Numbered from the stretch's first letter, positions 32,459-41,591 are shown. The stretch is DNA of 64,000 bases from Alkalihalobacillus trypoxylicola (GCF_001590785.1 NZ_LTAO01000001.1:186001-250000), one strand, 5' to 3'. The notes: a model not told the origin generated them from the sequence alone. Numbers and translations: made by a program.

Positions 32459-35071
32459 TTATACCCCTTCATACGCCTTTTGATAGATTTCTTTCAACTC
32501 CTCGATTAGTGGCATTCTAGGATTGGCCGTTGTACATTGATCTTCGAAGGCACGTTGAGATAGTCGATTGATTTTCTCTTTAAATAACGTTTGATCAATC
32601 CCACAAAGTGAAAGACTCATAGGTATATTTAATTTCTTTGCGAGCTTTATAATCGCTTCTACAAGACTATCCACCCCTTCTTCTGTAGATGCTGCGTTGA
32701 GCCCTAATACACGTGCAATTTCAGCATATTTCTTATCTGCTTGATAGTATTGATACTTAGGGAAACTAGTAAATTTAGTTGGCTTTTGTGCATTGTATCG
32801 AATAACGTGAGGCATCAGAATTGTATTTGCGCGCCCGTGAGACAAATGAAATTCTGCCCCTAGCTTATGAGCAAGGCTATGATTAATTCCTAAAAAGGCA
32901 TTAGCGAAAGCCATTCCAGCGATAGTAGAAGCATTATGCATTTTTTCACGTGCAAGAGAATCATTTCCATTGTGATAGGCTTTTGGCAAATATTCAAAAA
33001 CAAGTTGAATCGCTTTGATAGATAAGCCCTCTGTATAATCATTAGCCATCACAGAAACGTAGGATTCAATAGCATGAGTTAGTACATCCATTCCTGTATC
33101 TGCCGTCACTTCTGGTGGAACCGACTGTACATAAACAGGATCAATAATCGCTATATCAGGTGTTAACTCATAATCGGCAAGAGGATATTTTGTTTGTCCT
33201 TTTTGATCGGTAATCACCGTAAATGGAGTGACCTCTGAGCCTGTTCCAGAAGTTGTTGGAATCGCAATAAATTTTGCTTTTTTGCCTAGCTTCGGATATT
33301 TAAAAACTCGCTTTCGGATATCTAAGAACTTTTGTTTTAAGCCGTCAAATTCAATGGATGGATCCTCGTAAAATAACCACATTGCTTTGGCAGCATCCAT
33401 TGCCGATCCACCTCCTAACGCTATAATGGTATCAGGATTAAAATCATTCATTGCCTTTGTTCCCCTATAGACCGTTTCTAAGGAAGGATCGGGTTCGACA
33501 TTAGAAAATACCTCGTATAGAACTTTCTCGTCTCGACGATTTAAATAGGATAAGACGTTTTCAACATAACCCATTTTTACCATAATATCGTCGGTAATAA
33601 TCATTACTCTCGATAACCCCGGTATATCTTTCAAATATTGGGTAGAATTTTTTTCAAAGTACATTTTCGCAGGTACTTTAAACCATTGCATATTATTTTG
33701 CCTTTTAGCTATTTTTTTAATATTAATTAAGTGTTGGATGCCCACATTAGAGGAAGTAGAATTCTTACCGTAGGAGCCACAGCCTAATGTTAGTGATGGT
33801 AGTAATTGATTATAAATATCTCCTATTGCTCCTTGTGATGAAGGAGCATTGGTAATAATTCGACAAGCCTTCATTTTTAACCCGAATTTTTCCATTAATT
33901 GTTCATTCTGAGTATGAATAACCGCTGTGTGCCCCAGTCCTCCAAAAGCTAGAATTTCTTCTGAAAGCTTGAAACCATGCTCTACGTTTTCCGCCTTATA
34001 GCAAGCTAATACAGGACTTAGCTTCTCTCTTGATAATGGAGATTGAGAGCCTACAGTCGTTAGTTCTGCTATTAAAATTTTCGTGTCGATTGGAACATTA
34101 ATACCCGCATATTGTGCTATTTCATAGGCTTTTTTTCCGACAATTGAAGGATTTACTGCACAAGTTTTTTCACTAATTACTAATTTTTCAACTTTTTTTA
34201 GCTCCTCCTTATTTAAGAAATAGCATTGATAAAATTGAAGTTCTTTTTTGGTTACTTCATATATTTCTTGATCGATAATGACGGCCTGCTCGGAGGCGCA
34301 AATCATGCCATTATCAAATGTTTTCGACAAGATTAAATCATTTACGGCTTGCTTCACATTTGCTTCTTTGTGTATATAACACGGAACATTCCCAGGTCCT
34401 ACACCAAGAGCTGGCTTACCTGTTCGATAAGCAGATTGCACCATTGCTGCACCACCCGTTGCTAAAACAATCGCAATATCTTGATGATTCATTAATTGTG
34501 TAGTGGCTTCTAAAGATGGCGATTCAATCCATTGAATGCAGTTACTTGGAGCTCCTGCTTTCATAGCAGCAGAGTACATAATTTCTGCTGCTTTTTGACT
34601 ACATTTTTGAGCAGAGGGATGGAAAGCAAAAATGATTGGATTTCTTGTTTTTAGAGCAATTAAGATTTTAAACATCGTGGTAGAGGTCGGATTGGTGACT
34701 GGTGTAACACCTGCAATAACTCCTAATGGCTCAGCTATTTCTATGACTTCTTTGTGTGGATCCTGATTGATTATTCCAACTGTTTTTTCGTCTTTTATTG
34801 AATGATACACATATTCAGTAGAAAATATATTTTTAATCATTTTATCTTCTACAACACCCCTACCAGTCTCTTTTACAGCTAATTCTGCTAGTTGAGCATG
34901 TGCATCTAAGCCTGCTAAAGCGAGAGCTTGAACCACTTGATCAACCTGTTCTTGAGTATGAGTTAACAGCTCTTTGTATGCCTTCTCTCCTTTTTTTACT
35001 AATGAATCAATCATCTGCTCAACTGAATTATTTACATTTTTCTTTAACGTCATTTCTTTTGTTTTCTCCAT
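32459..35071 (-). CDS. adhE: Bifunctional acetaldehyde-CoA/alcohol dehydrogenase (AdhE)
   Basis: Fermentative enzyme converting acetyl-CoA to acetaldehyde and then ethanol with NADH, forming spirosomes. From ATG with AAGGAGTGG upstream, it is 870 residues. N-terminal ALDH half: ATGGAAMVQSAYRTGKPALG and catalytic Cys in NGMICASEQAVI. C-terminal iron alcohol dehydrogenase: GGGSAMDAAKAMWLF, DVLTHAIESYVSVMANDYTE and GINHSLAHKLGAEF with metal-binding His. A Rex-type operator precedes it, matching redox control. Confidence 0.96.
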   Translation of the reverse strand: MEKTKEMTLKKNVNNSVEQMIDSLVKKGEKAYKELLTHTQEQVDQVVQALALAGLDAHAQLAELAVKETGRGVVEDKMIKNIFSTEYVYHSIKDEKTVGIINQDPHKEVIEIAEPLGVIAGVTPVTNPTSTTMFKILIALKTRNPIIFAFHPSAQKCSQKAAEIMYSAAMKAGAPSNCIQWIESPSLEATTQLMNHQDIAIVLATGGAAMVQSAYRTGKPALGVGPGNVPCYIHKEANVKQAVNDLILSKTFDNGMICASEQAVIIDQEIYEVTKKELQFYQCYFLNKEELKKVEKLVISEKTCAVNPSIVGKKAYEIAQYAGINVPIDTKILIAELTTVGSQSPLSREKLSPVLACYKAENVEHGFKLSEEILAFGGLGHTAVIHTQNEQLMEKFGLKMKACRIITNAPSSQGAIGDIYNQLLPSLTLGCGSYGKNSTSSNVGIQHLINIKKIAKRQNNMQWFKVPAKMYFEKNSTQYLKDIPGLSRVMIITDDIMVKMGYVENVLSYLNRRDEKVLYEVFSNVEPDPSLETVYRGTKAMNDFNPDTIIALGGGSAMDAAKAMWLFYEDPSIEFDGLKQKFLDIRKRVFKYPKLGKKAKFIAIPTTSGTGSEVTPFTVITDQKGQTKYPLADYELTPDIAIIDPVYVQSVPPEVTADTGMDVLTHAIESYVSVMANDYTEGLSIKAIQLVFEYLPKAYHNGNDSLAREKMHNASTIAGMAFANAFLGINHSLAHKLGAEFHLSHGRANTILMPHVIRYNAQKPTKFTSFPKYQYYQADKKYAEIARVLGLNAASTEEGVDSLVEAIIKLAKKLNIPMSLSLCGIDQTLFKEKINRLSQRAFEDQCTTANPRMPLIEELKEIYQKAYEGV

Positions 35072-35097
35072 TTTCACCACTCCTTTTAAAAATTAGT

Positions 35098-35115
35098 TTG
35101 TGAACATTTTCACAA
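35098..35115 (-). promoter_or_regulatory. Rex-type operator upstream of adhE
   Basis: TTGTGAACATTTTCACAA, an 18-bp inverted repeat matching the Rex consensus TTGTGAAnnnnTTCACAA. It lies 27 bases before the adhE start on the minus strand. Rex represses fermentation genes when NADH is low. Confidence 0.85.
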
Positions 35116-35354
35116 GTTCTGTTAAAAAAAAGATGAATGGCCAAATCACTTTTTATACTTTAAGTATATGTATATATTTTCAAGATGTCTTTGACTAAAT
35201 GGTGAATATTATGAGTACACTCCTTCACATTTTTGCCATTTTTATTATCTTACTATTTGAAAACCTGCTGAGAAAAGTAAACAATTTGATAATTACTTCC
35301 AGCTAATGGTGGCAAGCTCCACCATCTCCCCCTATCATTAATCACTAAAAAATA

Positions 35355-35400
35355 AAAACCAGTGATTTTACGATTGTAAAGTGCACTGGTTCTTTATATT
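35355..35400 (-). terminator. Terminator after the 40-aa membrane gene
   Basis: AACCAGTG (35357–35364) pairs with CACTGGTT (35384–35391), with T-run TTTTTATTTTTT on the minus strand. The rest of 35116–35431 is AT-rich without genes. Confidence 0.8.
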
Positions 35401-35431
35401 AAGGTGGCGATTACGCCAACCTTTAAGTTCA

Positions 35432-35554
35432 TTACATGCTATGTTTAACAATTAACGTTAGAACGACAATTGTTCCAATTAATAAAGTATTCATCCAAAA
35501 ATTTTCTTTTTTCATTTTTTCATAGTTAATTTCATTATTATTTGTTTGTCCCAA
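35432..35554 (-). CDS. Small membrane protein (40 aa), TTG start
   Basis: The TTG at 35552–35554 is preceded by GGAGGTGATAATGG. The peptide starts MGQTNNNEINYEKMKKENFW and ends with a membrane helix MNTLLIGTIVVLTLIVKHSM. The RBS and terminator on both ends make it a real small gene. Function unknown. Between 35555 and 36059 only a repeat remnant is present. Confidence 0.6.
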   Translation of the reverse strand: MGQTNNNEINYEKMKKENFWMNTLLIGTIVVLTLIVKHSM

Positions 35555-35745
35555 CCATTATCACCTCCAGCTTTTTATAATATTTAAATATCCCCATAAT
35601 ATTTATTGTCTACTACAAAATATGTAAGTAGGCCTAATGATTATACTTTCATTAAGCATTGGGACTTATCTTTCATTTTACCATATTTTATGTCTACGCA
35701 ATGAATTAATTATGTATAAATTTCGTCAATTATAGGAATTTGTTT

Positions 35746-35845
35746 TAAATTGAATCAATTTCATAATAATGAAAACCGAACGATTAGGTGTTTGAATTTC
35801 AATTTAGGTAGATGCTTTCCCAAGGGCTTGTCTTCAGCTAATTAG
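35746..35845 (+). repeat. Structured repeat, copy 3 (truncated)
   Basis: Begins TTTCATAATAATGAAAACCG then AACGATTAGGTG, TTTAGGTAGATGCTTTCCCA and stops after TCTTCAGCTAA. The 3' half is missing, so this copy is a fragment. Confidence 0.75.
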
Positions 35846-36059
35846 AAAAGAAATAAAGCATCGGTTAAATTATAAGTGAAAATCATAATAAGTTTAACCT
35901 TTCCTCCATTATTAGGTCACTTGATTTATGTAATCATGCGACTAATTCATTTAATTTTTATAATTACAACATCTACCTTGAAATATGTGAGACAATGGAT
36001 GTAAGGAGGAGTGCCTTATTTATATACTGATTAGATGTATAAAAGGGAAAGAGGAAACG

Positions 36060-36191
36060 TTGAAAGATTCTATTACTCAAAACCCAAAAGCCTTCCTTAC
36101 CATACACGAAGCTAAATCATTAGCTGATAAATTGAATCACCATTTGAACAAGAAAAAAGTTAATTTATGGACCGTTAAATCTATAAAATAA
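36060..36191 (+). CDS. Possible 43-aa protein, TTG start
   Basis: Frame from TTG 36060–36062 with GAAAGAGGAAACG upstream, ending just before a strong terminator. Peptide starts MKDSITQNPKAFLTIHEAKS and ends LNKKKVNLWTVKSIK. Basic, helical. No family known; the terminator 21 bases after the stop is the best support. Confidence 0.35.
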   Translation: MKDSITQNPKAFLTIHEAKSLADKLNHHLNKKKVNLWTVKSIK

Positions 36192-36211
36192 TGATTTATT
36201 AGTGTACATTC

Positions 36212-36236
36212 AGGTATCCAAGAGATACCTTTTTTG
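36212..36236 (+). terminator. Terminator downstream of the 43-aa ORF
   Basis: AGGTATC (36212–36218) pairs with GATACCT (36224–36230), followed by TTTTTTG. Confidence 0.8.
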
Positions 36237-36296
36237 TTTATTGTCCCCCAAAGCGGGTATATCCATTATTAATTACTAAAATTTGGGGTGTTTAAC

Positions 36297-36383
36297 TTGA
36301 AAAGAAAATATATACTCATTTATGTTTTAGCTTTTTTCGCAGTGCTAATCGGGAGTGCTTTAGCTCGATCGATTTTTGGCTAA
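36297..36383 (+). CDS. Small membrane peptide (28 aa), TTG start
   Basis: TTG at 36297–36299 with GGGGTG nearby reads MKRKYILIYVLAFFAVLIGS then ALARSIFG. One membrane helix. Short but typical of Bacillus one-helix peptides. Moderate support only. Confidence 0.4.
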   Translation: MKRKYILIYVLAFFAVLIGSALARSIFG

Positions 36384-36448
36384 AGTAAATTGAGCCAATG
36401 GCATACTTTTAAATTCTTGATCAATGCCTTTATGCTCACTGACTAATA

Positions 36449-36919
36449 TTAATAACTAAAAAGCCAAATATATTTTACTTCATTCTCCACAGTCCAAGCT
36501 GTCAATTTAATCCTCTGCTTCTTATCCTTATATTCGATCGCTTCTCCTAATCCCATTTCTTTATAAGTATAATAATTATTTCCATAAGCAGTAATTACAT
36601 CTTCATCTATGTTCCCTGTTTTTATGCCCCGAGAAGTTTCTAAATGATTGCTTATTGAAATCGATTCAATATAGTGATGATAATCCGTTTTTATATAAAT
36701 ATCGTCACCACTATATCCATATCCCCCAGGTTGCTTGTCTTTTTGATTAATCCCATATAATGAAAGTAATTGTTCGTCTATTTTATTACCTATAGAAAAA
36801 GGTCCAATAGACTCGTCTTTTAAAGAGGTTGAGGGAGTAAGAAATTCCGTAATAGGAACAAACCATAAAAGAACGATCATCATCAGTAGCACTATCGTTA
36901 TTATCCTTAATCGTTTCAA
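36449..36919 (-). CDS. Membrane-anchored extracellular protein, unknown
   Basis: A 156-residue product with an N-terminal anchor (IITIVLLMMIVLLWFVPITE) and extracellular mixed alpha/beta part with GPFSIGNKIDEQLLSLYGIN, GGYGYSGDDIYIKTDYHHY and ITAYGNNYYTYKEMGLGEAI. No family recognised. Next to the XRE/DUF2975 pair on the same strand. Confidence 0.6.
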   Translation of the reverse strand: MKRLRIITIVLLMMIVLLWFVPITEFLTPSTSLKDESIGPFSIGNKIDEQLLSLYGINQKDKQPGGYGYSGDDIYIKTDYHHYIESISISNHLETSRGIKTGNIDEDVITAYGNNYYTYKEMGLGEAIEYKDKKQRIKLTAWTVENEVKYIWLFSY

Positions 36920-36947
36920 AATTCCACCTTCCTATCGAGAGATATTT

Positions 36948-37175
36948 TTACACGTTATTATCATTGTTATTGTTCCGATACTCAAGAATATCACCTGGTT
37001 GACATTCTAATGCCTCACATATTGAATCCAATGTTGATATTCGGATAGCTTTCGCTTTTCCATTTTTTAAAATTGAGAGATTTGCCATCGTAATCCCTAC
37101 TTTTTCTGAAAGCTCTGTTACACTCATTTTTCTTTTGGCTAACATGACATCGATATTAATAATAATAGCCATCAT
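36948..37175 (-). CDS. XRE-family transcription regulator
   Basis: A 75-residue Cro/C1-type HTH: IINIDVMLAKRKMSVTELSE, KVGITMANLSILKNGKAKAI and STLDSICEALECQPGDILEY (YozG-like). Seven bases separate it from the DUF2975 membrane protein gene, a pairing common in Bacillus; the regulator probably controls this operon. Confidence 0.85.
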   Translation of the reverse strand: MMAIIINIDVMLAKRKMSVTELSEKVGITMANLSILKNGKAKAIRISTLDSICEALECQPGDILEYRNNNNDNNV

Positions 37176-37181
37176 TTCACC

Positions 37182-37658
37182 TCATACGGTTAAATCATTT
37201 TCAGATTTTATTTCTAATGCGTTTCTTAATAGCGTTTGTAGTAACATGGAAAAGACAGCTACAACAAAAGAAGAAAAAATAATAGTTAAAATCATTAATG
37301 CGATTCCTGGATGAAAAGCATTTTGTATCATTAGAAAAATGGCACCCAATGTATAAAATAAACTAATCATAATAGCACACGATTTAATAACCCTTAAACC
37401 TTTTACAGATTTTATTGAAAAGGCGTCATTTTTTTCTATTCGACGTAACAATTTAACAGCTTGATATAGAGCTATGTAGAAAGGTGGAATGGTTGCATAC
37501 AATCCAATTAAAACTGGATACCTTAAGTACGAATACTCCGGAAACATCTCCGCTGTTTTTTTAGCTAGTGATGGCATGAAAAAAATACATAAGATTAATA
37601 CAATGAATCCGATTATAATAATCGCCATCTTTAAAAAAGTTGTTTTACCCTTTTCCAT
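37182..37658 (-). CDS. DUF2975 membrane protein
   Basis: Four membrane segments (MAIIIIGFIVLILCIFFMPS, LIGLYATIPPFYIALYQAVK, SCAIMISLFYTLGAIFLMIQ, AVFSMLLQTLLRNALEIKSE). Typical of DUF2975 proteins, found with a small XRE regulator. Function unknown. Precedes the regulator in the same operon. Confidence 0.8.
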   Translation of the reverse strand: MEKGKTTFLKMAIIIIGFIVLILCIFFMPSLAKKTAEMFPEYSYLRYPVLIGLYATIPPFYIALYQAVKLLRRIEKNDAFSIKSVKGLRVIKSCAIMISLFYTLGAIFLMIQNAFHPGIALMILTIIFSSFVVAVFSMLLQTLLRNALEIKSENDLTV

Positions 37659-37955
37659 GAAAAAACCCCCTCTTAGACTTTCTATTTATATGAATCCATC
37701 ATAATCTAAAATTTATCGTTTTACAATAAATTTTTAATATTTAATAATAAATATTCAGTGAATTTCAATAATAATCCCAAAAAAAGTATCTATTCTGCGC
37801 TTTTCATTTCCAAATCACATAGGCTTATTTTGAGAAATCGTTTGCCAGAAAAATAGTAATTGTTTTATTAAAGGTTTTCATGGGAAAATAACCGATTGTT
37901 CATATTTATAGTTGAACCCTTTCTTAATAAAGAGTTCAATAATGTCTTTCGGTCT

Positions 37956-38090
37956 ATGGGGAGGTCAACAACTAAAAAAGTCAACCTAAAGGGATGGATT
38001 TCAGTAACATTAGGAATTATTACTTTCAGTGATTGGTTTTTTGTGGGGCTAATAGGATATTTAAATTATGTCAAAACAAAGAGGATTTAA
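37956..38090 (+). CDS. Doubtful small membrane ORF (44 aa)
   Basis: From ATG 37956 the frame reads MGRSTTKKVNLKGWISVTLG then IITFSDWFFVGLIGYLNYVK, with two weak membrane segments. No ribosome site is visible, so it may be a remnant. The rest of the gap 37659–38296 is AT-rich, with a second short frame near 38070–38150 (MSKQRGFKLILIIGMTLNI) of equal uncertainty. Confidence 0.25.
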   Translation: MGRSTTKKVNLKGWISVTLGIITFSDWFFVGLIGYLNYVKTKRI

Positions 38091-38296
38091 ATTAATTTTA
38101 ATAATTGGAATGACTTTGAACATTCTCTTAACTTTCATTGGATTTTCTTAACACCAGTAAGCAAGTTTAGTTTTACCTTTTTCTACACAATAGAAGCACA
38201 CCTTACATACTCATGATTAAGCTTATCTGTTTATGAGAAGAATGGGCATAATCATGAGTAGACTTCTTCATCTCGTTCATCATCCCGTTTCCACGT

Positions 38297-38731
38297 TTAT
38301 TCTTCATCCTCTAATTTTTTTGCCTTTTCTTTACGCAAATAAAAAATATATAAAGATGGGATAAATATCGCGATAAAGAAGAAAAACATACTTATACTTT
38401 TAGCAACTAATGAATTGTCTTGTAAAAGGACAAACGCTATAACAAAGGATAGAAGTAAGCTTACTATCAAGCTTACACCGATGGAATATTTTGATGGCTT
38501 TTTATCGTTATCATCATTCTCAACAGATAGATTCATCTGTAAATAACCAGAAACTATACCTGTAATAATAAAAACGTACCAAACAGGTGTTGATGTTAAT
38601 TCAGCTATTCCATGTTCAATCACATGTAGAGTGAGTAAGAATATAATTCCTAATGTTTGAATGATAAATAATGTTCGGAACATTTTCAGGTTTTTCTCAG
38701 CAATTCTTTCATCCGTTATTTTTTTAAACAT
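38297..38731 (-). CDS. Four-TM membrane protein, unknown
   Basis: A 144-residue product with four hydrophobic segments (FIIQTLGIIFLLTLHVI, WYVFIITGIVSGYLQMN, IGVSLIVSLLLSFVIAFVLL, MFFFFIAIFIPSLYIFYL) and an acidic-basic C-terminus. Paired with an upstream XRE regulator, a common two-gene arrangement in Bacillaceae (compare YgzD-type). Function unknown. Confidence 0.65.
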   Translation of the reverse strand: MFKKITDERIAEKNLKMFRTLFIIQTLGIIFLLTLHVIEHGIAELTSTPVWYVFIITGIVSGYLQMNLSVENDDNDKKPSKYSIGVSLIVSLLLSFVIAFVLLQDNSLVAKSISMFFFFIAIFIPSLYIFYLRKEKAKKLEDEE

Positions 38732-38735
38732 TTGC

Positions 38736-38942
38736 TTAATCCCCTTCCTTATCTATCCAAAATAATTGATCAAGTGTCTTTTCAAGCTCATAACAAATCT
38801 CCATACAAAGCTTTAAAGATGGATTATAAGCCCCTTTTTCGATCAAGCTAATCGTTTGTCTAGTAATCCCAATTTTTTGCGCTAATTGTTGCTGTGTATA
38901 TCCTTTTTCCATTCTTGCTATCTTCATTTTATGATTCAACAT
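38736..38942 (-). CDS. XRE-family regulator (YgzD-like)
   Basis: The frame from MLNHKMKIARMEKGYTQQQL (ATG after AGGAGGAGAAGA) encodes a 68-residue HTH: LAQKIGITRQTISLIEKGAY and NPSLKLCMEICYELEKTLDQ. It precedes the membrane protein gene by four bases. A longer frame without RBS extends to 38981. Confidence 0.88.
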   Translation of the reverse strand: MLNHKMKIARMEKGYTQQQLAQKIGITRQTISLIEKGAYNPSLKLCMEICYELEKTLDQLFWIDKEGD

Positions 38943-39180
38943 TCTTCTCCTCCTACATGAATTGTAACATATAAATTGCATTATGAAATATATATATTAC
39001 ATTCTTACATAACAGATTTTAAACTTGACCTTGGTAATTAACATCGATTCGAATGGAAAAAATCCCCTCATCGATCATCAAAATATTTTCCAAGGGAAAA
39101 TCTTGGTCAATTTTCCCGTACATTTATCAAGTATTTGAAGCATCAACATTAGCTCATTGTTCCACTATTTCATTTTTCGA

Positions 39181-39231
39181 TTGACACGACACCTTAAAGT
39201 GTCATATCATTAAAAGACACTTTAAGGTGTC
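39181..39231 (+). promoter_or_regulatory. Promoter with paired operator for the ArsR-type operon
   Basis: TTGACA (39181–39186) and TATCAT (39205–39210), 18 bases apart. GACACCTTAAAGTGTC (39188–39203) and GACACTTTAAGGTGTC (39216–39231) are perfect inverted copies, each also palindromic at its ends, so the first fills the promoter spacer. A dimeric ArsR-type repressor would block RNA polymerase here. Confidence 0.85.
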
Positions 39232-39248
39232 TTTTTTCGGAGGTGACT

Positions 39249-39572
39249 ATGAATCAAGCAGCACGTCAGCAACATGATATATTTTTTGCTATTGCTGACC
39301 CTACAAGACGTAAAATGATACAACTATTATCAAAAGAAAAAGAACTCGCTTTACATGAATTAACCCCTCATTTTCCTATTGGTAGAACAGCCGTCACCAA
39401 ACATCTTACTATTTTGAATGAGGTAAATCTTGTTTATAAAAGAAAAGTTGGTCGAGAAACGATATTCAGTTTTAATGGTGCACCCCTACAGGAAATAAAG
39501 GATTGGGTGCTTTACTATGAAGAATTTTGGAGAGAACGCGGAAATTTATTAAAAAACATATTGGAGGAATAA
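39249..39572 (+). CDS. ArsR-family regulator
   Basis: ATG at 39249 after GGAGGTGACT. The 108-residue protein has FAIADPTRRKMIQLLSKEKE, ELTPHFPIGRTAVTKHLTIL and KVGRETIFSFNGAPLQEIKD, the ArsR/HTH_20 winged helix without metal-binding Cys. It is followed by an AHSA1-type SRPBCC gene, a recurrent pair, and likely represses its own operon via the operator above. Confidence 0.92.
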   Translation: MNQAARQQHDIFFAIADPTRRKMIQLLSKEKELALHELTPHFPIGRTAVTKHLTILNEVNLVYKRKVGRETIFSFNGAPLQEIKDWVLYYEEFWRERGNLLKNILEE

Positions 39573-39575
39573 TCT

Positions 39576-39971
39576 TTGTTTAATGTATCACTTGATTTTG
39601 AATATAAAAGTCCAATAGACAAAGTGTGGAATGCTTTAACCAATCCGGACATACTTGCTCAGTGGGTCATGGAAAATAATTTTAAACCTATCGTTGGCTA
39701 TAAATGTAGGTTTTGGAATAAAGAAATTGGTTTAGTCGTACATAGTGAAGTGCTGACTGTAAATAAACCCTCTCAATTATCGTACACTTGGATTGGAGGC
39801 CCTATCGATACAGTTGTTACATGGACTTTAAAGCAGGAAGGTGACATAACCTATGTACACTTAGAACAAACGGGCTTTCCTGACCAAAGCACTGAATATT
39901 ACGGAGCCTATTATGGCTGGTCTAGTATGTTAGAGAAATTATCATCATATTTAAGCGGGGAGTCGATATAG
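39576..39971 (+). CDS. SRPBCC (AHSA1-like) domain protein
   Basis: Starts at TTG 39576–39578 with GGAGG eight bases upstream. The 131-residue protein shows DKVWNALTNPDILAQWVMEN, SYTWIGGPIDTVVTWTLKQE and EYYGAYYGWSSMLEKLSSYL, the AHSA1/START-like lipid-binding fold. Usually co-encoded with ArsR-like regulators. Ligand unknown. Nearly overlaps the next gene. Confidence 0.9.
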   Translation: MFNVSLDFEYKSPIDKVWNALTNPDILAQWVMENNFKPIVGYKCRFWNKEIGLVVHSEVLTVNKPSQLSYTWIGGPIDTVVTWTLKQEGDITYVHLEQTGFPDQSTEYYGAYYGWSSMLEKLSSYLSGESI

Positions 39972-39972
39972 T

Positions 39973-40674
39973 ATGGGCTTTTTAAAGGATTCATTAACAA
40001 TCTTTAAAAAAAATGAACTTTCTTTTCTTAAAAAGGAATCAGAGGGTTCTAACATATGGACCTTTTATTTTAAAAAACCAAAAAACTTACATTGGCATTC
40101 TGGTCAACATGGACTTTTTAAAATAAATCAAAAAAATCTTAAGGATTCTACTCGAGCTTTTACCTTATCTTCATCACCTACTGAAGAATTCATTACGATT
40201 ACAACTTCAATAAAAGAATCACCAAGTGATTTCAAAAATGCTTTATTTCATTTAAAGCCGGATGAGACAGTCACTTTGAATGGTCCTGTTGGCTCTTTTT
40301 ATGTGAAAGAAGATAAACCTTTGTATTTCATTGCTGAAGGGATTGGGATAACTCCCTTTTACTCCATGCTCAAACATATGAGCGACCAAAACAATAATCA
40401 TACAATGAAAATCAAACTTCTATACGTGGATAAATATGATAGATTCCCGTTCAAAAACCATTTGACAACACTATCTCAATCTTTACCTTTAGACATCGTC
40501 TACCTTACTGACGCCTCGGCGCTTTCAGCTCAACTCAAAGCCAGCGTTAACGAAGAAAAAGAAGCATTTTATTATATCGCGGGAAGTAAAGCCTTCATTC
40601 ATGACAATGTGAAGCAATTAAAGCAATACAACGTACCTAGCAAACATATTTTTAAGGATTCATTCTTTGCTTAA
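39973..40674 (+). CDS. FAD/NAD-binding oxidoreductase (ferredoxin reductase-like)
   Basis: The 233-residue protein has an FNR-type FAD domain with GQHGLFKINQKNLKDSTRAF (FAD), TLSSSPTEEFITITTSIKES, and GIGITPFYSMLKHM followed by a YYIAGSKAFIHDNVKQ NAD-binding part. No [2Fe-2S] or globin domain. Only one base separates it from the SRPBCC gene. It probably passes electrons to a partner; substrate unknown. Confidence 0.85.
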   Translation: MGFLKDSLTIFKKNELSFLKKESEGSNIWTFYFKKPKNLHWHSGQHGLFKINQKNLKDSTRAFTLSSSPTEEFITITTSIKESPSDFKNALFHLKPDETVTLNGPVGSFYVKEDKPLYFIAEGIGITPFYSMLKHMSDQNNNHTMKIKLLYVDKYDRFPFKNHLTTLSQSLPLDIVYLTDASALSAQLKASVNEEKEAFYYIAGSKAFIHDNVKQLKQYNVPSKHIFKDSFFA

Positions 40675-40682
40675 TAACGAAT

Positions 40683-40712
40683 AGAGAGAAGGTTAAGACC
40701 CTCTATTTTTCT
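40683..40712 (+). terminator. Terminator after the oxidoreductase gene
   Basis: ATAGAG…CTCTAT with TTTTTC following. The stem is short. Confidence 0.5.
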
Positions 40713-40963
40713 ATACATCCAAAAACAAAACGTAGGGAGATTAACATTTCAAGCTTAAAGCTTATGTATAGACTTACAAAAACCAAGAAAGCTTGCCACT
40801 ATACCTTTTTTTAACCTGGTAATGAGATTTAACAAATTCTATACTATTTTATAAATGATATTTTCAGCAATGTTTCTTTTTCGCTCTTTCTTTATGACTT
40901 TTAGTCACATAACTAAATGATAAGCATATATTGATAGTAAGAATTATTGTCACTCAAAAGTAA

Positions 40964-40996
40964 AGGGGCAATTCTCTTACTTTCGATTATTGCCCC
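40964..40996 (-). terminator. Terminator after the cotX-like gene
   Basis: GGGGCAA pairs with TTGCCCC; followed on the minus strand by TTTACTTTTG. The gap 40713–40963 holds no gene. Confidence 0.6.
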
Positions 40997-41046
40997 ATCC
41001 ACTATCATGAGCTAGGCTTTATAAAGCTTTAGTCTGGCTCTTCTTT

Positions 41047-41511
41047 TTATAAAATGTCTAATTGTACTAATAAAGCTAATAGAATTTGAAGTAACAGCTG
41101 AATATTGATCGCGATTTGAGTATCAGTTGTGCTAACATCTACATTTCTAGAATTTTCTACAACTGTTTTTTGATAGCTTAATTGTTTAACTTTAGAGCTT
41201 TGTAAAAGATCTTGAGTAATTTTTTCAGCTCTTTCACTATCTGCAATAGAAATACTAATGACTAGAGCAATAGCAGCTTGTAAAGAAGCTTGCAAAGAAA
41301 GAGCAGCTTTTGTATCGGTAGAATTGACCGTTACATCACAGGAATCTTTAATGAAAATATACTCCTCTGAAAGCTGTAAAGTCTTATTCGTTTGATCAGC
41401 ATTTTGATTTTCACTATTACCGTTGTTACCCATTGGATGACATGAATTCGGATCAAGAGCTGACCATCTTCTTGCTCCCTCTACTTCTAAAGAATTATTT
41501 TGTTCACTCAT
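41047..41511 (-). CDS. cotX: Spore coat protein X-like (CotX/CotV domain)
   Basis: The 154-residue protein carries two repeats of the CotX/V pattern: SEEYIFIKDSCDVTVNSTDT followed by KAALSLQASLQAAIALVISI, and YQKTVVENSRNVDVSTTDTQ followed by IAINIQLLLQILLALLVQLD. In B. subtilis cotV–cotW–cotX form the spore crust. Made in the mother cell late in sporulation. Upstream of it lies the second coat gene. Confidence 0.85.
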   Translation of the reverse strand: MSEQNNSLEVEGARRWSALDPNSCHPMGNNGNSENQNADQTNKTLQLSEEYIFIKDSCDVTVNSTDTKAALSLQASLQAAIALVISISIADSERAEKITQDLLQSSKVKQLSYQKTVVENSRNVDVSTTDTQIAINIQLLLQILLALLVQLDIL

Positions 41512-41591
41512 TTTTCATTTCCCCTTTCTTGTAAGATAATTTAAATTATGTTTTTTTTTTGATTTTGCTTGGACGAACTAATTAAAATCTC

